Source: Apodospora peruviana (lineage: Eukaryota > Ascomycota > Sordariomycetes > Sordariales > Lasiosphaeriaceae). Taken from it: 64,000 bases of DNA. A program made the position numbers and the translations under genes. Positions 21,764 to 32,371 of the stretch are shown here, piece after piece; the stretch's first letter is position 1; each line of letters starts with the position of its first letter. The notes beneath the pieces are model-generated. The model was not told the origin of the DNA. It did no database searches and saw only the letters and a program-made list of their open reading frames with translations. The stretch spans positions 1,364,001 through 1,428,000 of the forward strand of contig JAUEDM010000006.1 in NCBI GenBank assembly GCA_033439685.1, in the 5' to 3' direction.

Positions 21764-22626
21764 GATGGTTGACTACCTAGTCGGTGATATTGAGTCCGGT
21801 TATGGAGGAGAGTGGGTTGATGGATTTACGGTATATACCTAGGTATGACTGTGGTTGAAGGAGCAAAACTGGACTCCTGTTTCACCGCCAGGAAAAAAAT
21901 TCGGAGTCGGTGTGGATGGATGCCTCAGGCAGCGACTATAAATAAACACTAGCATTTACCTAAGGTACCTTTATATACGAGTACCTTAGGTATCTTCAGA
22001 CTGTGCTTCTCATGGCGTAGTATTCGGATTGTAGGGCGAGTTGTATTCGGACTGTAAGACCAGACCTCTGCACTAGCAATTTTCAATATGCTGTCGAATC
22101 CCTGGTACCGGATCATTGTATGACAATGCATTGATATAGTTGAGTCGATCTGCTGCAACACTATGTGGTAGCCATGCATGTATATTCGTTGGTTCACCAC
22201 TATTCTATCATATTGTTTTTTTATATATATTGGGTGTTACATGCCCAAAGGCTAGAATTCTGTATATTTAGTAAATGTATTGATAGAGCTAAGCTTTACT
22301 CTCTTAAACAACCAATAAGTAAGGTACCTTGGTTAAATGCATTCTGCTTGCGTTCCAACATATTATATATACCACCACTTTTGAATAGTTCTCGATAGCA
22401 CGCACACACAGGTCGGTATCAGGCGCCCAGGCCTCTGCTGAGAAACATATCTCCGACTAGAAGCAGAACATGATGCATGTATGGATTACCTGGTTGTTAA
22501 TAAAGTGGAGGTTATCTGCATGCTCGGCCCACTTAGACGCACACAGGACTGCAGATGGTAGAATCATAAAAGACGCATTTCCTAAACTCACAACAACAGT
22601 GGATGACTCATCCGCTTCCCATTCAT
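21764..22626. other. Intergenic region, AT-rich, with ACCTAGGT palindromes
   Basis: 863 bases without a gene. ACCTAGGTAT at about 21837 and two related palindromes at 21957-21992 (CTAAGGTACCTTT, TACCTTAGGTA) are present. The rest is AT-rich (TTTTTTATATATAT near 22217). Confidence 0.45.
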
Positions 22627-22715
22627 GGGTGACTAGTCTAGTGGTCAGGACGGTTCGTTGTGGTTGTTGTCTTCTGCTTCCCGAACAAACCCCGGTTCGA
22701 TTCCGGGGTCGCCCA
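22627..22715 (+). tRNA. tRNA-His (GTG), with 17-nt intron
   Basis: The acceptor stem GGGTGAC (22627-22633) pairs with GTCGCCC (22708-22714), with one G-U pair and discriminator A at 22715. The anticodon stem GTTCG (22653-22657) pairs with CGAAC (22682-22686). The loop is TT-GTG-G with the anticodon at 22660-22662, and a 17-nt intron at 22664-22680 sits at the canonical position after base 37. The T arm is CCCGG-TTCGATT-CCGGG. Loop and anticodon match eukaryotic tRNA-His. The exon sequence is identical to the second copy at 26262. Confidence 0.93.
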
Positions 22716-24188
22716 TTCTCTTTTGCTTTTGATTTAGGAATGACACTTGCCCAGCAACCTGGATCTTTTTTGCTTTTGCTTTTCAGGGTATATAACACGG
22801 ACTTTCTCTACGGACTCGCTATAGACTACCCGAATGGGCTAACAGTGCATTGGATTGGAAAATAGAGACAAATGACCATAATAAGAGAATACTAGATCCA
22901 AAAAGGAGTCGCCATGCCGACCACACCCCGGGCTACTTGCCTCTCCATGTTACTATCCCGCGACAAACACTTGCTAGCGGCAGATGCTAGCAAACAACCT
23001 AGAGTCACACAGTGTTTTCATAGATGGACATTCACGGATAGTATCCCATGGTTTTTTTCCCACAGCGTGGTCAACTATACTCCCCAGTCTTGGCAGTAAT
23101 ATGCCCGAAAGGAGACCATGTTGCATGGCTGGCTTCGTTCCCCGCGCGGCAAGACGGACTTCAGGTAAATACCTGGTATAAAGCTCCAATATGCACCCTG
23201 CAACATGCTGACCGACGATGTAAGCCATCTCCGGGATGAAATTACAAACACCGGGATACGAAGCACCGCAATTTACTAATTGGCGGGGAAGCTCACCCGG
23301 ACCGTCAGACGGGGACAGCAATCAGAGCTTTTTCACAATGACGCGGCGTGTTATCAATGCTGACCTGCATGATGTGCCGACATACTATACAACTAGACAG
23401 ATGGGTGGTGATATTGTCGGTACAAGTTGACTGGATCTATACACCGATGTCTCAGCACTAATGCGAAGCTGCCAGGACAAACACGGCGTACTTATCCAAG
23501 CTGGGTTACTCAACACTTCGTCGGCTTGTCTGATGATGCCCGGCGGTTATTTCCAGCTCAACAGCCCTCCCTCCACCAAACGACTTCTCTTGCTACCGCG
23601 CCTAAGCCCTGTCAGGCCTGCCAAGCGATGGCCAGACCTTGTCTTAATATGTGGGTGGGTCACTTACAAATACACCCGACGAGCTTTTGCAGTTATCAGT
23701 AGCATACCGGATTCTCTCACCCGATTCGTATTTAAGATCGGCCGACAGAATCATGACGTAACTTACAGGATATTCCGTATAGGGGATGCCGGACGATAAC
23801 AGGGAGCCAATGCCGTGGAAATACTGGCACCCGATCAGCCATGAAGCCACCGAGGCTTGCCTATCTCGTGGCCCAATAGCCATCGTGTCCTGGGACTCCT
23901 GTCTTTGGAGCTTTTCCAAGCGGGGTGGTTGTAGCCCATTGATAGAGGTTTAGTAACGTGCGGTCAGCATTACTAGTAGCCAACAAACGTAATGGTATTT
24001 ATAGGGGAGAACTTAGCTTTGTGTGCCCTGCCTTCTCGCCTTCTGGTCCCCTCCCTTTGCGACGTCTGCCACATTTAGACTGTGTACCAGGTAATTTAGA
24101 GGTTCAATCACCTCTTGGATGCTCGCTCTCCTTACTACCTACATTACAATTAACAATAACACTCACCTTATCATCCGAAGCCATCACA
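22716..24188. other. Intergenic region between tRNA-His and a P450 gene
   Basis: About 1.47 kb. Several ORFs of 60-110 codons overlap on both strands, but none has a recognisable domain or good start context. The last ~100 bases are a C/T and AC-rich leader before the P450 ATG. Confidence 0.45.
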
Positions 24189-25958
24189 ATGGGTTCTACC
24201 ACGTTTGCAGGCCATTGGCCAGTATACATCGCCCTGTACCTCGTCTCTTGGCTTGGATGCATCATCATCCGCCGTCGATACTTCCACCCGTTGTCCCATG
24301 TTCCAGGTCCCTTCCTCATGTCAATCTCAAGTCTTCCGGTCTTCTATTACCAAGGAATCCAGGAAGGCCAGCTGATGCACATTCTTCCAAAGCTCCATGC
24401 AAAATATGGTAAAATTCCCACACGTGCACCACGACTTCACGAATACAGTACAGCTAATCCCCATAAACCACAATCTACTCAGGCCGAGTCGTCCGCATCA
24501 GCCCAAACGAAGTCCACCTGAGCGACCCAGAAGCCTACGAAAAGATCCACACCGTGGGAACCAAATTCACAAAGGACCCGGGTCTCTACACCCCCATGGA
24601 GGGCGTTATGAAGACCACGACCATCTTGACCATCATGTCCAACGAGGAGCACAAGGTCCGCCGGTCGGCGCTCAACCCGTTCTTTTCGAGGAGGTCGGTG
24701 CTTGACCTCGAGCAGATCATCTGGGACAAGACCGCCCAGCTCACGGGCATGCTGCAGGCGGGACTGGATTCTAGACAGCAAATCTTCGACATGCACCACG
24801 CCATCCGCGCGTTTTCTGTCGACGTCATCACCGAGTACGCGTACGCGCGCTGCTGGAACCAGCTTGACATGCCGGACTTTGGGATGAGCTACCAGGACGC
24901 GATCCGCGCGATCCACTGGTTCTTTCCTTACATCCTGACCTTTCCGCCGGCGGTGCCGCTGTTTGGTTTGATTCCGGATTGGTTGAATGTGATGCTTTTC
25001 CCGCCCTTTAAGAAGTGGTTCGATAGTCTTACTGTGAGTGGTCTTTCTTGCATTGTTCGTTCTTTTATTTTGTGTTATGGTCACTGATGTCTGTAGACCG
25101 TTCGCGCTGCTGTCACCAAGGTCCGCAAGGAGATCGACATGGGGGTCAAGCCGTCGCGCAGGACCATCTTCCACGACCTGATGGAACCACCACCTCTCAA
25201 CGAGACGGACGGCAAGAAGTTCCGGCAAGTGCTGTCGGACGAGACCGTGTTTGCTGATGCCGTCAACGTCACTGGTGCCGGTGCTGAGACCACAGGGTCT
25301 ACGGCTGCGCGGGCAATTTTCGAAGTCCTTTGCAACCCGGCCATCTATGGGCGATTGACCAAGGAGCTGCGTGATGCGTTTCCCAACCCTGATACCATGA
25401 CACTGCCGGCACTGGAGCAGCTGCCTTTGCTGAATGGCGTGATCAAGGAGGCGTTAAGGTGGGTAACCATGGCTTACTTTGTATGATACATGGTACTGAC
25501 AAGTGTATCTTCACTTACCCTTCAGACTAAACCCCGGTCTCCCAGGCGCCATCCCGCGCGTTGTTCCGCCCAGCGGAGCCACTTTCAACGGAATTCCCCT
25601 GCCGCCGGGTACCGTCGTGAGCATGAGCGCGTGGATTCTGCACCACGACCCCGATGCGTTCGCCAACCCGGAGGTGTTCGACCCGTACCGCTGGATGGAC
25701 CAGCCAGAAAAGGTGCGCGCTCGGGAACGATGCATGATACCGTTTGGGAGAGGTAGCCGGAACTGCTTAGGGCAGAACCTCGCCATGGCTGAGCTGTACG
25801 CGACCGTCGGCAGCATCTTCCACCGCTTTGATGACCTGCAGGTGGCGCCCGACTTTGGGAGGGAGGATTTGGCTCTTGTTGGGCTGTTTCTGGGATATCA
25901 TCCGCGAAAGGCACGGAAGTTTAAGATTGTGAGGAGGGAGCAGGGGTATAAGATATAA
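24189..25958 (+). CDS. Cytochrome P450 monooxygenase (trichodiene oxygenase-like class), 521 aa
   Basis: Exons are 24189-24408, 24483-25033, 25097-25458 and 25526-25958. All introns are GT-AG and the sum is in frame. An N-terminal membrane anchor (VYIALYLVSWLGCIII) is followed by RRRYFHPLSHVPGP. The I-helix motif is TGAGAETTGS, the K-helix ExxR is EALR (split by intron 3), the PERF-type motif is PEVFDPYRW, and the heme loop is PFGRGSRNCLG (Cys about residue 460). The blend of VRISPNEVHLSDP and FGLIPDWLNVMLFPP is typical of the large fungal group often annotated as trichodiene oxygenase or isotrichodermin hydroxylase-like. That name reflects similarity only; no trichothecene genes are near. 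Substrate unknown. ER-bound, using cytochrome P450 reductase. Confidence 0.92.
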
Positions 25959-26261
25959 TTTTGACAAGAGGAGTTGATGGTTTATGGTTGTCAGTTGGAG
26001 GTTGTGTTGATTACCGTGTCCGATTCCTAGCGTACATGTACTCAGGTCATTTGGACTCTCATCTCGAGTCTGGAAAGCACCGCTTCAGATATATTGTCCT
26101 TGGGGTTTTTGAGACTGTCTTAGACTGACGCATGTGTTATGAGTCATTCCTCTGCACATGTAGTCCACCCCTATTCCACTCCATGGAGAGTGCCTGGTGC
26201 CCACTGGTCCCAGCTGCATCCACATGAGAGAGGATAAGACACCACAAACTCAATAATAACA
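25959..26261. other. Intergenic region between P450 and second tRNA-His
   Basis: 303 bases of 3' flank; nothing recognised. Confidence 0.5.
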
Positions 26262-26349
26262 GGGTGACTAGTCTAGTGGTCAGGACGGTTCGTTGTGGTC
26301 ATAATTCCCACCTTCCGAACAAACCCCGGTTCGATTCCGGGGTCGCCCA
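26262..26349 (+). tRNA. tRNA-His (GTG), with 16-nt intron
   Basis: Same exon sequence as the tRNA at 22627. Acceptor GGGTGAC (26262-26268) pairs with GTCGCCC (26342-26348), discriminator A 26349. Anticodon GTG is at 26295-26297, stem GTTCG/CGAAC at 26288-26292 and 26316-26320. The 16-nt intron 26299-26314 differs in sequence and length from that of the first copy. Confidence 0.93.
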
Positions 26350-26665
26350 TCCCCTTTTCCCTTTTAGCCCCAAACCAAACTACAATTCTAAACCTACTAT
26401 TTTGGTCTATACCTCCTCCGGAACTGAGCAGACGGTTATAATTTTTTGGACTTTGCAATCTAGGGCTGTTGTTTGCTATACGTAATATGAAGGTGAGTTA
26501 GTTACCTACCGATGATGATGAACTGTTGTTGTTCTGTGAGTTCATTTTTACTGAGTACAACTGGAACAATCGAATGGCGAGATTGGGCTATGGGGACAAC
26601 CAGACCGGTGCACATCATCGCAGAGCATATCCATCTCAACCCAAGGCTGCAAGCCGACCAAAGAG
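26350..26665. other. Intergenic region
   Basis: 316 bases between the tRNA and the kinase-like remnant. Possibly includes upstream remains of that gene (LNPRLQADQRDEQ near 26630), not supported further. Confidence 0.35.
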
Positions 26666-27077
26666 ATGAGCAAACTGTATAGCTACCCAGATTCGCTCCC
26701 CGATTATTCATCAGAGCCTGCTCCCCAAAGACCGCGATTCAAGCTCGAGTACGATATATACTCGTTTAGGCTGGTGCTGCTCGAGATAGGGCTGTGGGAG
26801 TCGCTCGGCTCGCTCCGGCAGCAGTGTGCGTCTGACGAGGAACTCTACAAAAAAGATCCGGGGCGAGTACTGCGACAAGTTGAGATCCAGGATGGGGACC
26901 ATCTCCTGGCGTGCAACAAAGCGCTGCCTGAATAATAAATTTGACAGGACGGCAGTTAGGAGTCCTTTTGCCTTTGACGATGATGAAGAGGGGATCGAAG
27001 GTGACAATGCCGAGATACCGTTGTCGCTGCCGTTTGAACGGCAGGTTGTTAGCGAACTGGAGAGGTGCATGGCTTAA
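26666..27077 (+). pseudogene. C-terminal remnant of a HeLo-type prion-inhibition/kinase-like protein
   Basis: One frame reads FKLEYDIYSFRLVLLEIGLWES, the end of the pseudokinase lobe of fungal HeLo/kinase proteins. A second frame continues from about 26850 with EYCDKLRSRMG, WRATKRCLNN and finally LPFERQVVSELERCMA before TAA, the usual C terminus of this family. The frame change falls near AAAAAA/GGGG runs at about 26846-26862. The N-terminal HeLo domain and most of the kinase lobe are absent from the upstream 300 bases, which hold a tRNA gene instead, so this is a truncated relic. Intact relatives act in vegetative incompatibility and regulated cell death. Confidence 0.68.
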
Positions 27078-27140
27078 CCACTTTATTAAAAGTTGGGAAT
27101 AGCAGCCAGATCGAATCAGTCCCTACGAGGTCAATCTTGC

Positions 27141-28058
27141 TCACATCCACTCCGGCCCCAGCGCCACAACACACGCAGGATCAATGACCGCGCGCGTCTT
27201 GCTCACCAACTCACAACTCTCCGCGTAACTCACCCTGCCACCTAGCTTCCGCACCGACGACAAAATACACGCAACATCGTACAGACATCCCCCGTCATCC
27301 ATCATTCTCCTAAAAATCGGCACTAAAGGGCGCACGACCGAACGCTGCGCTGCCATGGCGCGGTCTTTGAGGCACTGCTGCGGCGCCATGATCCACAGGG
27401 GCATATCATCGCTCCCCACGTCCATGATAACTTCGTAGTCGGTGCTCACGCTGCTCATCAGTCCGTCAGACAGATCGATAGTCCCAACCTCGAGATATCC
27501 CAGGGAAGCAGCCAGCTTCGGCAACTCGGGCATACCACCGCCCTTAGCCGGGCTGCTAGGGGGACGGTAAGGCAAGCGATCACGAATGCCAAACAGAACA
27601 CAGCGCATCTCCTCATCGCCAAACCGCCCCCACGCTGTGAATTCGGGGCAGTCGATCATGTCGAGGCCGGATGCCGACAGCGACAGTTTGATTTGGTACT
27701 CGCGGCCTTCTTCGTCGGTGCAAAGCGGGATGCGGCGCGCGGGGTCCCATACGTATCGTTTACGAAAGCGTTCGGCCTCGTTGTGGGCTTCGATCAGGTC
27801 GGGGACGCGTTCGGGGCGGAGGGAGGCCAGTTTCGCCATCCAATCCCCGGGGATCACGTCATTCTTGCCGAGGCGCTCGTTCTTGTAGAGGCTCTCGTTG
27901 GTGATGTACTCCTCGGGCGCAAGGGCGGGGCCATCATGCAGCCAGTCGACGATGACATCGTCGGGAACGATTTCGTCCCAGTGGTTGTCGTGGCGGATGC
28001 TGGATGAGGTTGGTGGGACGATCGGAAGGGTGTTTTCGATTTCGGAGATGGTGTCCAT
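27141..28058 (-). CDS. Hypothetical protein, 305 aa
   Basis: A single uninterrupted frame from ATG 28058 to the stop at 27141 with good coding character. It begins MDTISEIENTLPIVPP and has a middle segment DWMAKLASLRPERVPDLIEA, then PRRI-like basic DPARRIPLC, FTAWGRFGDEEMRCVLFG, SVSTDYEVIMDVGSDD, and ends VVALGPEWM. No signal peptide, membrane helix, coiled coil or catalytic motif seen. I do not recognise the family. A soluble protein with mixed composition is all that can be said. The start has purine at -3 and no better upstream ATG. Confidence 0.65.
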   Translation of the reverse strand: MDTISEIENTLPIVPPTSSSIRHDNHWDEIVPDDVIVDWLHDGPALAPEEYITNESLYKNERLGKNDVIPGDWMAKLASLRPERVPDLIEAHNEAERFRKRYVWDPARRIPLCTDEEGREYQIKLSLSASGLDMIDCPEFTAWGRFGDEEMRCVLFGIRDRLPYRPPSSPAKGGGMPELPKLAASLGYLEVGTIDLSDGLMSSVSTDYEVIMDVGSDDMPLWIMAPQQCLKDRAMAAQRSVVRPLVPIFRRMMDDGGCLYDVACILSSVRKLGGRVSYAESCELVSKTRAVIDPACVVALGPEWM

Positions 28059-28926
28059 CTTTTCTTTTTATTATATAAATAATAACATAGCTTTTAACGC
28101 CATATTTGATTTTGGGGAAGAGAGCCTGCTCGGTGAGTGAGGTCCATTTATTGGGAAGGAAAGACTTCGGCTTCGGACCAACTGTACTCCGTTAATTGTT
28201 AGTGGTAATCGCACGCCAATCAGCTTCGTGGTCTGCCCCAATAAGTACCGGTAAGTTCAAAAGATTGGCATTCGCCTTACCAGTTCTCTCATTATTTCGT
28301 CTGATAATTATTGGCCTCACTCTAACTTTCGATTCCTATAATCAGATGTGTGCGAAGTGCAATCGTAATTGGTGGCGGTCATGTTATCACGACGGGAATG
28401 ATTGGGATCAAGAGGGCAAGTGAACGTGATGTCCTCTCCCGAGAGCACCCGATCATCAACTGCCAAGGAACGACGGCTTTCATCATTCCTCATTTACCCA
28501 AGAACTGAACAGCACCGACATTAGGTGGGACTTATCTGAATCCCAACCGCTCCGAGTAATTTTCATTATTTGGATGGAAGGGAAGCTACAAGCGAACGCA
28601 TAGGTCTTCATTCTACGTGGTAATTATATCTGCTCGTTTCTCTTTTGTATGCACGAAACAGGAACCCGGCCTCACAATGAAAAGCTGTCCTCAACCCGCA
28701 GTACGCCAAACTCCTTTCACCGGAAACCCCAACCAAGAAGAAAGTTGAATACAAAAAGAGAGGAGGAAGGAACATTGAAAATAGCACCCCCATAAAACAG
28801 ACACCACGGTAGGTCACTATGCAGCCATATACCCCCGAATCTCATGGTCCACCAGTCACCAACCCAATTCCCGTCCATCACCAATTGCCCATCATCGTGT
28901 CTTAAGCCATGACCTAGTGTGGTCCA
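28059..28926. other. Intergenic region
   Basis: 868 bases covering the promoter of the hypothetical gene (-) and the 3' flank of the CCF-repeat gene (-). No supported gene or RNA. Confidence 0.45.
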
Positions 28927-29521
28927 TCACCGCCGCTGCTGAGGCCGTCCACTCGAGAAACAGCACCCGCCATGGTCACCGAAACAGCACCCGCCATGAT
29001 CGCCGAAACAGCACCCGCCGTGGTCACTGAAGCAGCAGGCGTCGTTGTCGCTGAAACAGCATGCATCGTGGTCGCTGAAACAACAGGCACCGTTGTGGCT
29101 AAAACAGCAGCCTCCGCGGGTGCTGAAGCAGCAGCCCTCCTCGCTGTTGTTCTCGCCGCACCTTTCTCCGCGACGGGCGCTCGGGTTCATTGGGTCTGGG
29201 CTCTTATATGGCTGCTGCCTTGTGCTAGTAGTTGTCGATGAGGATTCTGGTGATTTTGGCCGGTTAGCTTTAGGATGGAAGGTTAATAGAATGATAGGGC
29301 GACGTACGTTTCAGCGATGGAAGTCGTGCTGCATCGTGGTTTGTGGTATTGGTATTGGTATTGGCGTGCGATTGAGATGACGAGGACTCCTCGTACGGAG
29401 GAGGCTCGTCTGTCATGTGCATATTCGTCTCTTCTTCTGCGAAAGGGACGGTTTGGCGCTGACCGCTTTGGTAGATGGGTGAGCCGGTTGATAATAAATC
29501 CGCTGGTTTGTTGGCGCTCAT
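28927..29521 (-). CDS. Small Cys-rich protein with eight Cys-Cys-Phe repeats and a PPPY motif, 177 aa
   Basis: Exon 1 (29521-29308) and exon 2 (29246-28927) join through a GTACGT...CACCAG intron, restoring one frame. The N-terminal half is hydrophilic (MSANKPADLLSTGSPIYQ) with a PPPYEES motif, a class of site bound by WW domains such as those of Rsp5/Nedd4 ligases. The C-terminal half is eight tandem 8-residue units of the form CCFSDHGG, with variants (CCFSTRGG, CCFSHNGA, CCFGDHGG). It ends SSGRPQQRR. There is no signal peptide. Regular Cys pairs next to Phe suggest either S-acylated membrane binding or metal binding; both are speculation. I do not recognise the family. The plus-strand ORF over the repeat is a shadow. 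Confidence 0.65.
28957..29148 (-). repeat. Coding minisatellite, 8 x 24 bp
   Basis: Eight contiguous 24-bp units starting at 28957 (plus-strand form GAAACAGCACCCGCCATGGT and variants). Units on the left are nearly identical and those on the right more diverged. The period is exactly eight codons, so copy-number change keeps the frame. Confidence 0.92.
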
Positions 29522-30568
29522 GTTTGTTTGAGGTCGGATCGTCGGATTGTCGGTTGCGGTTGTGGGTTAATGTTTTTGTATCGCCACGCCTAGTTGGACT
29601 GGTGATCGATGTTGGGAATAGGCGCGTGATTTGATTATATTACCTGGTCGCTTCTGCTTTGGTTGGGTGATGTTGAAGACTTCAAATTCTGGGTTGTCGG
29701 TGTCGAAGAGAAGTGGGGTGACGACGATTGTTGTCCCTTAGAACAGCTCGGCCTTCGGTTTCCTCTGTAACCCGTACTGTATTTCCACAATATGTCCGGC
29801 GGTTTGGAATCGAACCTGAGAAATAAGCACGGAGCGGGAGCGGCCAGTGTCGTGGTCGTCACCCCACCTTTATTCTTCCCAGACTTTCATGCCCGAGGGC
29901 GTGCATATCGTTTCCAGGCCAATCAGGTCCCGTGGAAAGCGCACCAAGAGGTCAGCCGGCTGACGACGACTTTCTCGCTCCTGGGACCGTCTGATTGGCT
30001 GGGAGTTCAACATCACACGGATCTTTTGTTACACAGAAGCATCGAGTAAAAAGGGGGACAAATTAAAAACATACTTCCCTTATGGAGTCTCTCTATGTTA
30101 AACGGAGTGTTTGACCCTTGTTACCTTGATCTCGTTATATAGGTAGGTATAGTCAACACTTGTTTTCCGCGGTTGATCGAAGTAGCGCTAGACACTTGAC
30201 GGTCGTGCACTTTTGTTTTCAGAGTTTATTTTCTGAGTCATTGGCCTTTTCGACTCTGCTCTAGTCCACTGCAAGTACCGCGCCAACAAACTTTCCAGGT
30301 ACCTAGACACTCTTGAAATCCCAGCGGAGGTGTAGTCGCGGCTGTCAGTACCTACCTACTTAGTGAATCGTATACCTACCAGGTAAGCAGTCTGTGGGCC
30401 ACGAGCCCCGCCAAGAAAAAGTCGGTTTTCATTGGCATCTACATTTTATTTTAGACCTTGCTTCTCTTATAGTCGTCGGGCACTCGGCAAAACCTATTTC
30501 GCTTCCGGTGCGTCTCTTTGTGATAAAAACTCGGCCTAGCTACCTAACCACACCGAGATTCCCTTGCG
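29522..30568. other. Intergenic region (divergent promoters)
   Basis: About 1.05 kb between the CCF-repeat gene (-) and the BTB gene (+). Contains ACCTACCT/AGGTACCT motifs near 30297 and 30347-30362. No supported gene. Confidence 0.45.
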
Positions 30569-32371
30569 ATGGCCAACTCAGCACCGCCCATCATGACCGA
30601 TGACCGCGGCGATCTCAGACTCGTCATCGGGCCCGACAAACGGGAGTTTGCCGTCTGCTCCAGGAGCCTCTCTCGTGCCAGCACCGTCTTCAAGGGCATA
30701 CTGTACGGCGAGTTTGCCGAATATCGTGCTCCTGTTGGCGACGAGCCATGGGTCCTCGACCTGCCCGGAGGATGACGCGAGCGCGGCCGAGGTCCTCCTC
30801 AACATCGCTCATGCCCGTTTCGATGACGTTCCCAGGGCCACATCCTTGTCTGGACTCCATGACATCTTTGTATTTGCAGACAAGTACGACATGACGAAGC
30901 TCCTCCGACCTTGGGCGCAGTCATGGAGTCCTTCGGCCGAACAGTTGCAAGATTCGTCAGACTTCTTGGCGTCAATTGGCGTCGCGGCCCAGCTCGGCGC
31001 GGTCGACACGCTTTCTCATATCGCCAGACGACTAGTCGTCGAATCCCGCCTCAACGCCACAGGACAACTCATTGATGCTTTTGGTCTGCCGATCAAAGGT
31101 CCGGACGCCCCGCTGATTCCGGACCGGTTCTTCGGTATGTCCCATTATGCCCCTTGAACACACCTCCTCCAGGAGTTAGAACCCTAGTGCAGTTGGCCAG
31201 GTCCAGGCCTGGACAAGAAAACGGCTTTGTGTCTGCTACATGACCTGGTATTCTGCTCATATGAGAATGAATATGCGCTCGAGCAAAATAATATCAGGTC
31301 ATTCATGTATCAGACGTGAAGCAAAGTTTTCGTCCAGATCAGGACTTGCCAAGTAACGACACGAAGGTTTTCAATCCTGGCAGATGTGTAAAACGACAAC
31401 CCGATATTGACTCATGTGTCTGACGTTCGTATCTACCAAAATCAGAGAACCTCTCGAAGATCCGTCTCATATTTGTTGAAAAGATATTTGGCGAATTAAG
31501 AGCGATGATCTCCAGGCTGCAGAATCAATCAGGTTTCAGCCTTGGGATGACTCCCTTAGATGGACGTCACATCTGCAAACACAAAATCACACCCGGATTA
31601 ACCACCTGCTATATGATGACACTGGGCTGCATCGTCGCCGGACTGAGCCATCCAGAGCTGCATCTAGTCCTCTGCAAGTCGGCATGTAGTGGCGACAAAG
31701 ACTATCTGAGCAGTGTCAATCAACTCGTTCAGGCGATCCAATGCATCAAAGTTATCTCGCTTCCAGGCAACGACCACAAAAGGTGCAACCCTCTTCCCGG
31801 CTTGCTGTTGGAAATCCAAGACTTTATGGACTCCCAACAGACCTTGACGGCAGATCAGATTGCATCTTTGACGGCAAAGCATAATATTCTCCGAGTGGTG
31901 GTACCCGATTCCCAGAAGCAGACGACTGATAGTAAGGATGGGAACACTGGGAAAGCTGATACCCCGGTAGATCCTGTGGGATTCGGGGCAATCAACAGAC
32001 CGACACTATCTGGCCTCGCCGAACGGGCCGCGAGCCCTCTCGCTGCAGCTGCTCCAGATTCCCAGCCTCGTAGATTGTTCGGCCTTGCTCCTACAACTTC
32101 AGGAGGAGTGTCAGGAAGCACTCTGTTTAGCGGCCCAACCACTGAGACGACTCCAAGCCCCCAGCCTCAGGGACTGTTTGGAAGCGCTGCTCCAACGCCT
32201 GCCAGCCCTGCTCCAACGCTCACCAGCTCTATCTTTGCAAAAGTTAAAGCCCCGCTCGCTTGCCCAACTTCTCTGAGTGTAGAAGCCGTCCTATTCCCGC
32301 GAAGCCGCCGATCCTCCAGACTGCGCCCAAAGGGATTTTCCGGAAGTACTGCCCCGATGTCTACTGGTTAG
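30569..32371 (+). pseudogene. BTB/POZ-domain gene with a single-base frameshift, 2 exons
   Basis: Exon 1 starts at ATG 30569. The BTB fold reads DLRLVIGPDKREFAVCSRSLSRAS, VFKGILYGEFAE and DEPWVLDLP, then meets TGA. With one C fewer in the CCC at 30764-30766 the frame continues EDDASAAEVLLNIAHARFDDVP and ADKYDMTKLLRPWAQSW, the expected BTB continuation. Exon 1 ends at 31134 (GTATGT). A long 311-nt intron ends at CAG 31445, and exon 2 (31446-32371) gives ENLSKIRLIFVEKIFGELRAM and a Pro/Ser/Gly-rich tail with FG-like pieces (RLFGLAP, GLFGSAAP). After removing one base the total is exactly 497 codons, strongly supporting a one-base insertion or a sequencing error. Fungal BTB proteins of this type mediate dimerisation; function unknown. 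Confidence 0.78.

Noticed and set aside
24189..25958. Assigning the P450 to trichothecene biosynthesis
   Set aside because: Only class-level similarity; no terpene cyclase or other cluster gene of that pathway is near.
28972..29241. Plus-strand Ala/Val/Thr-rich ORF over the 24-bp repeat
   Set aside because: It mirrors the minus-strand Cys-Cys-Phe repeat; the minus strand has an upstream exon with good splice sites and a natural start.
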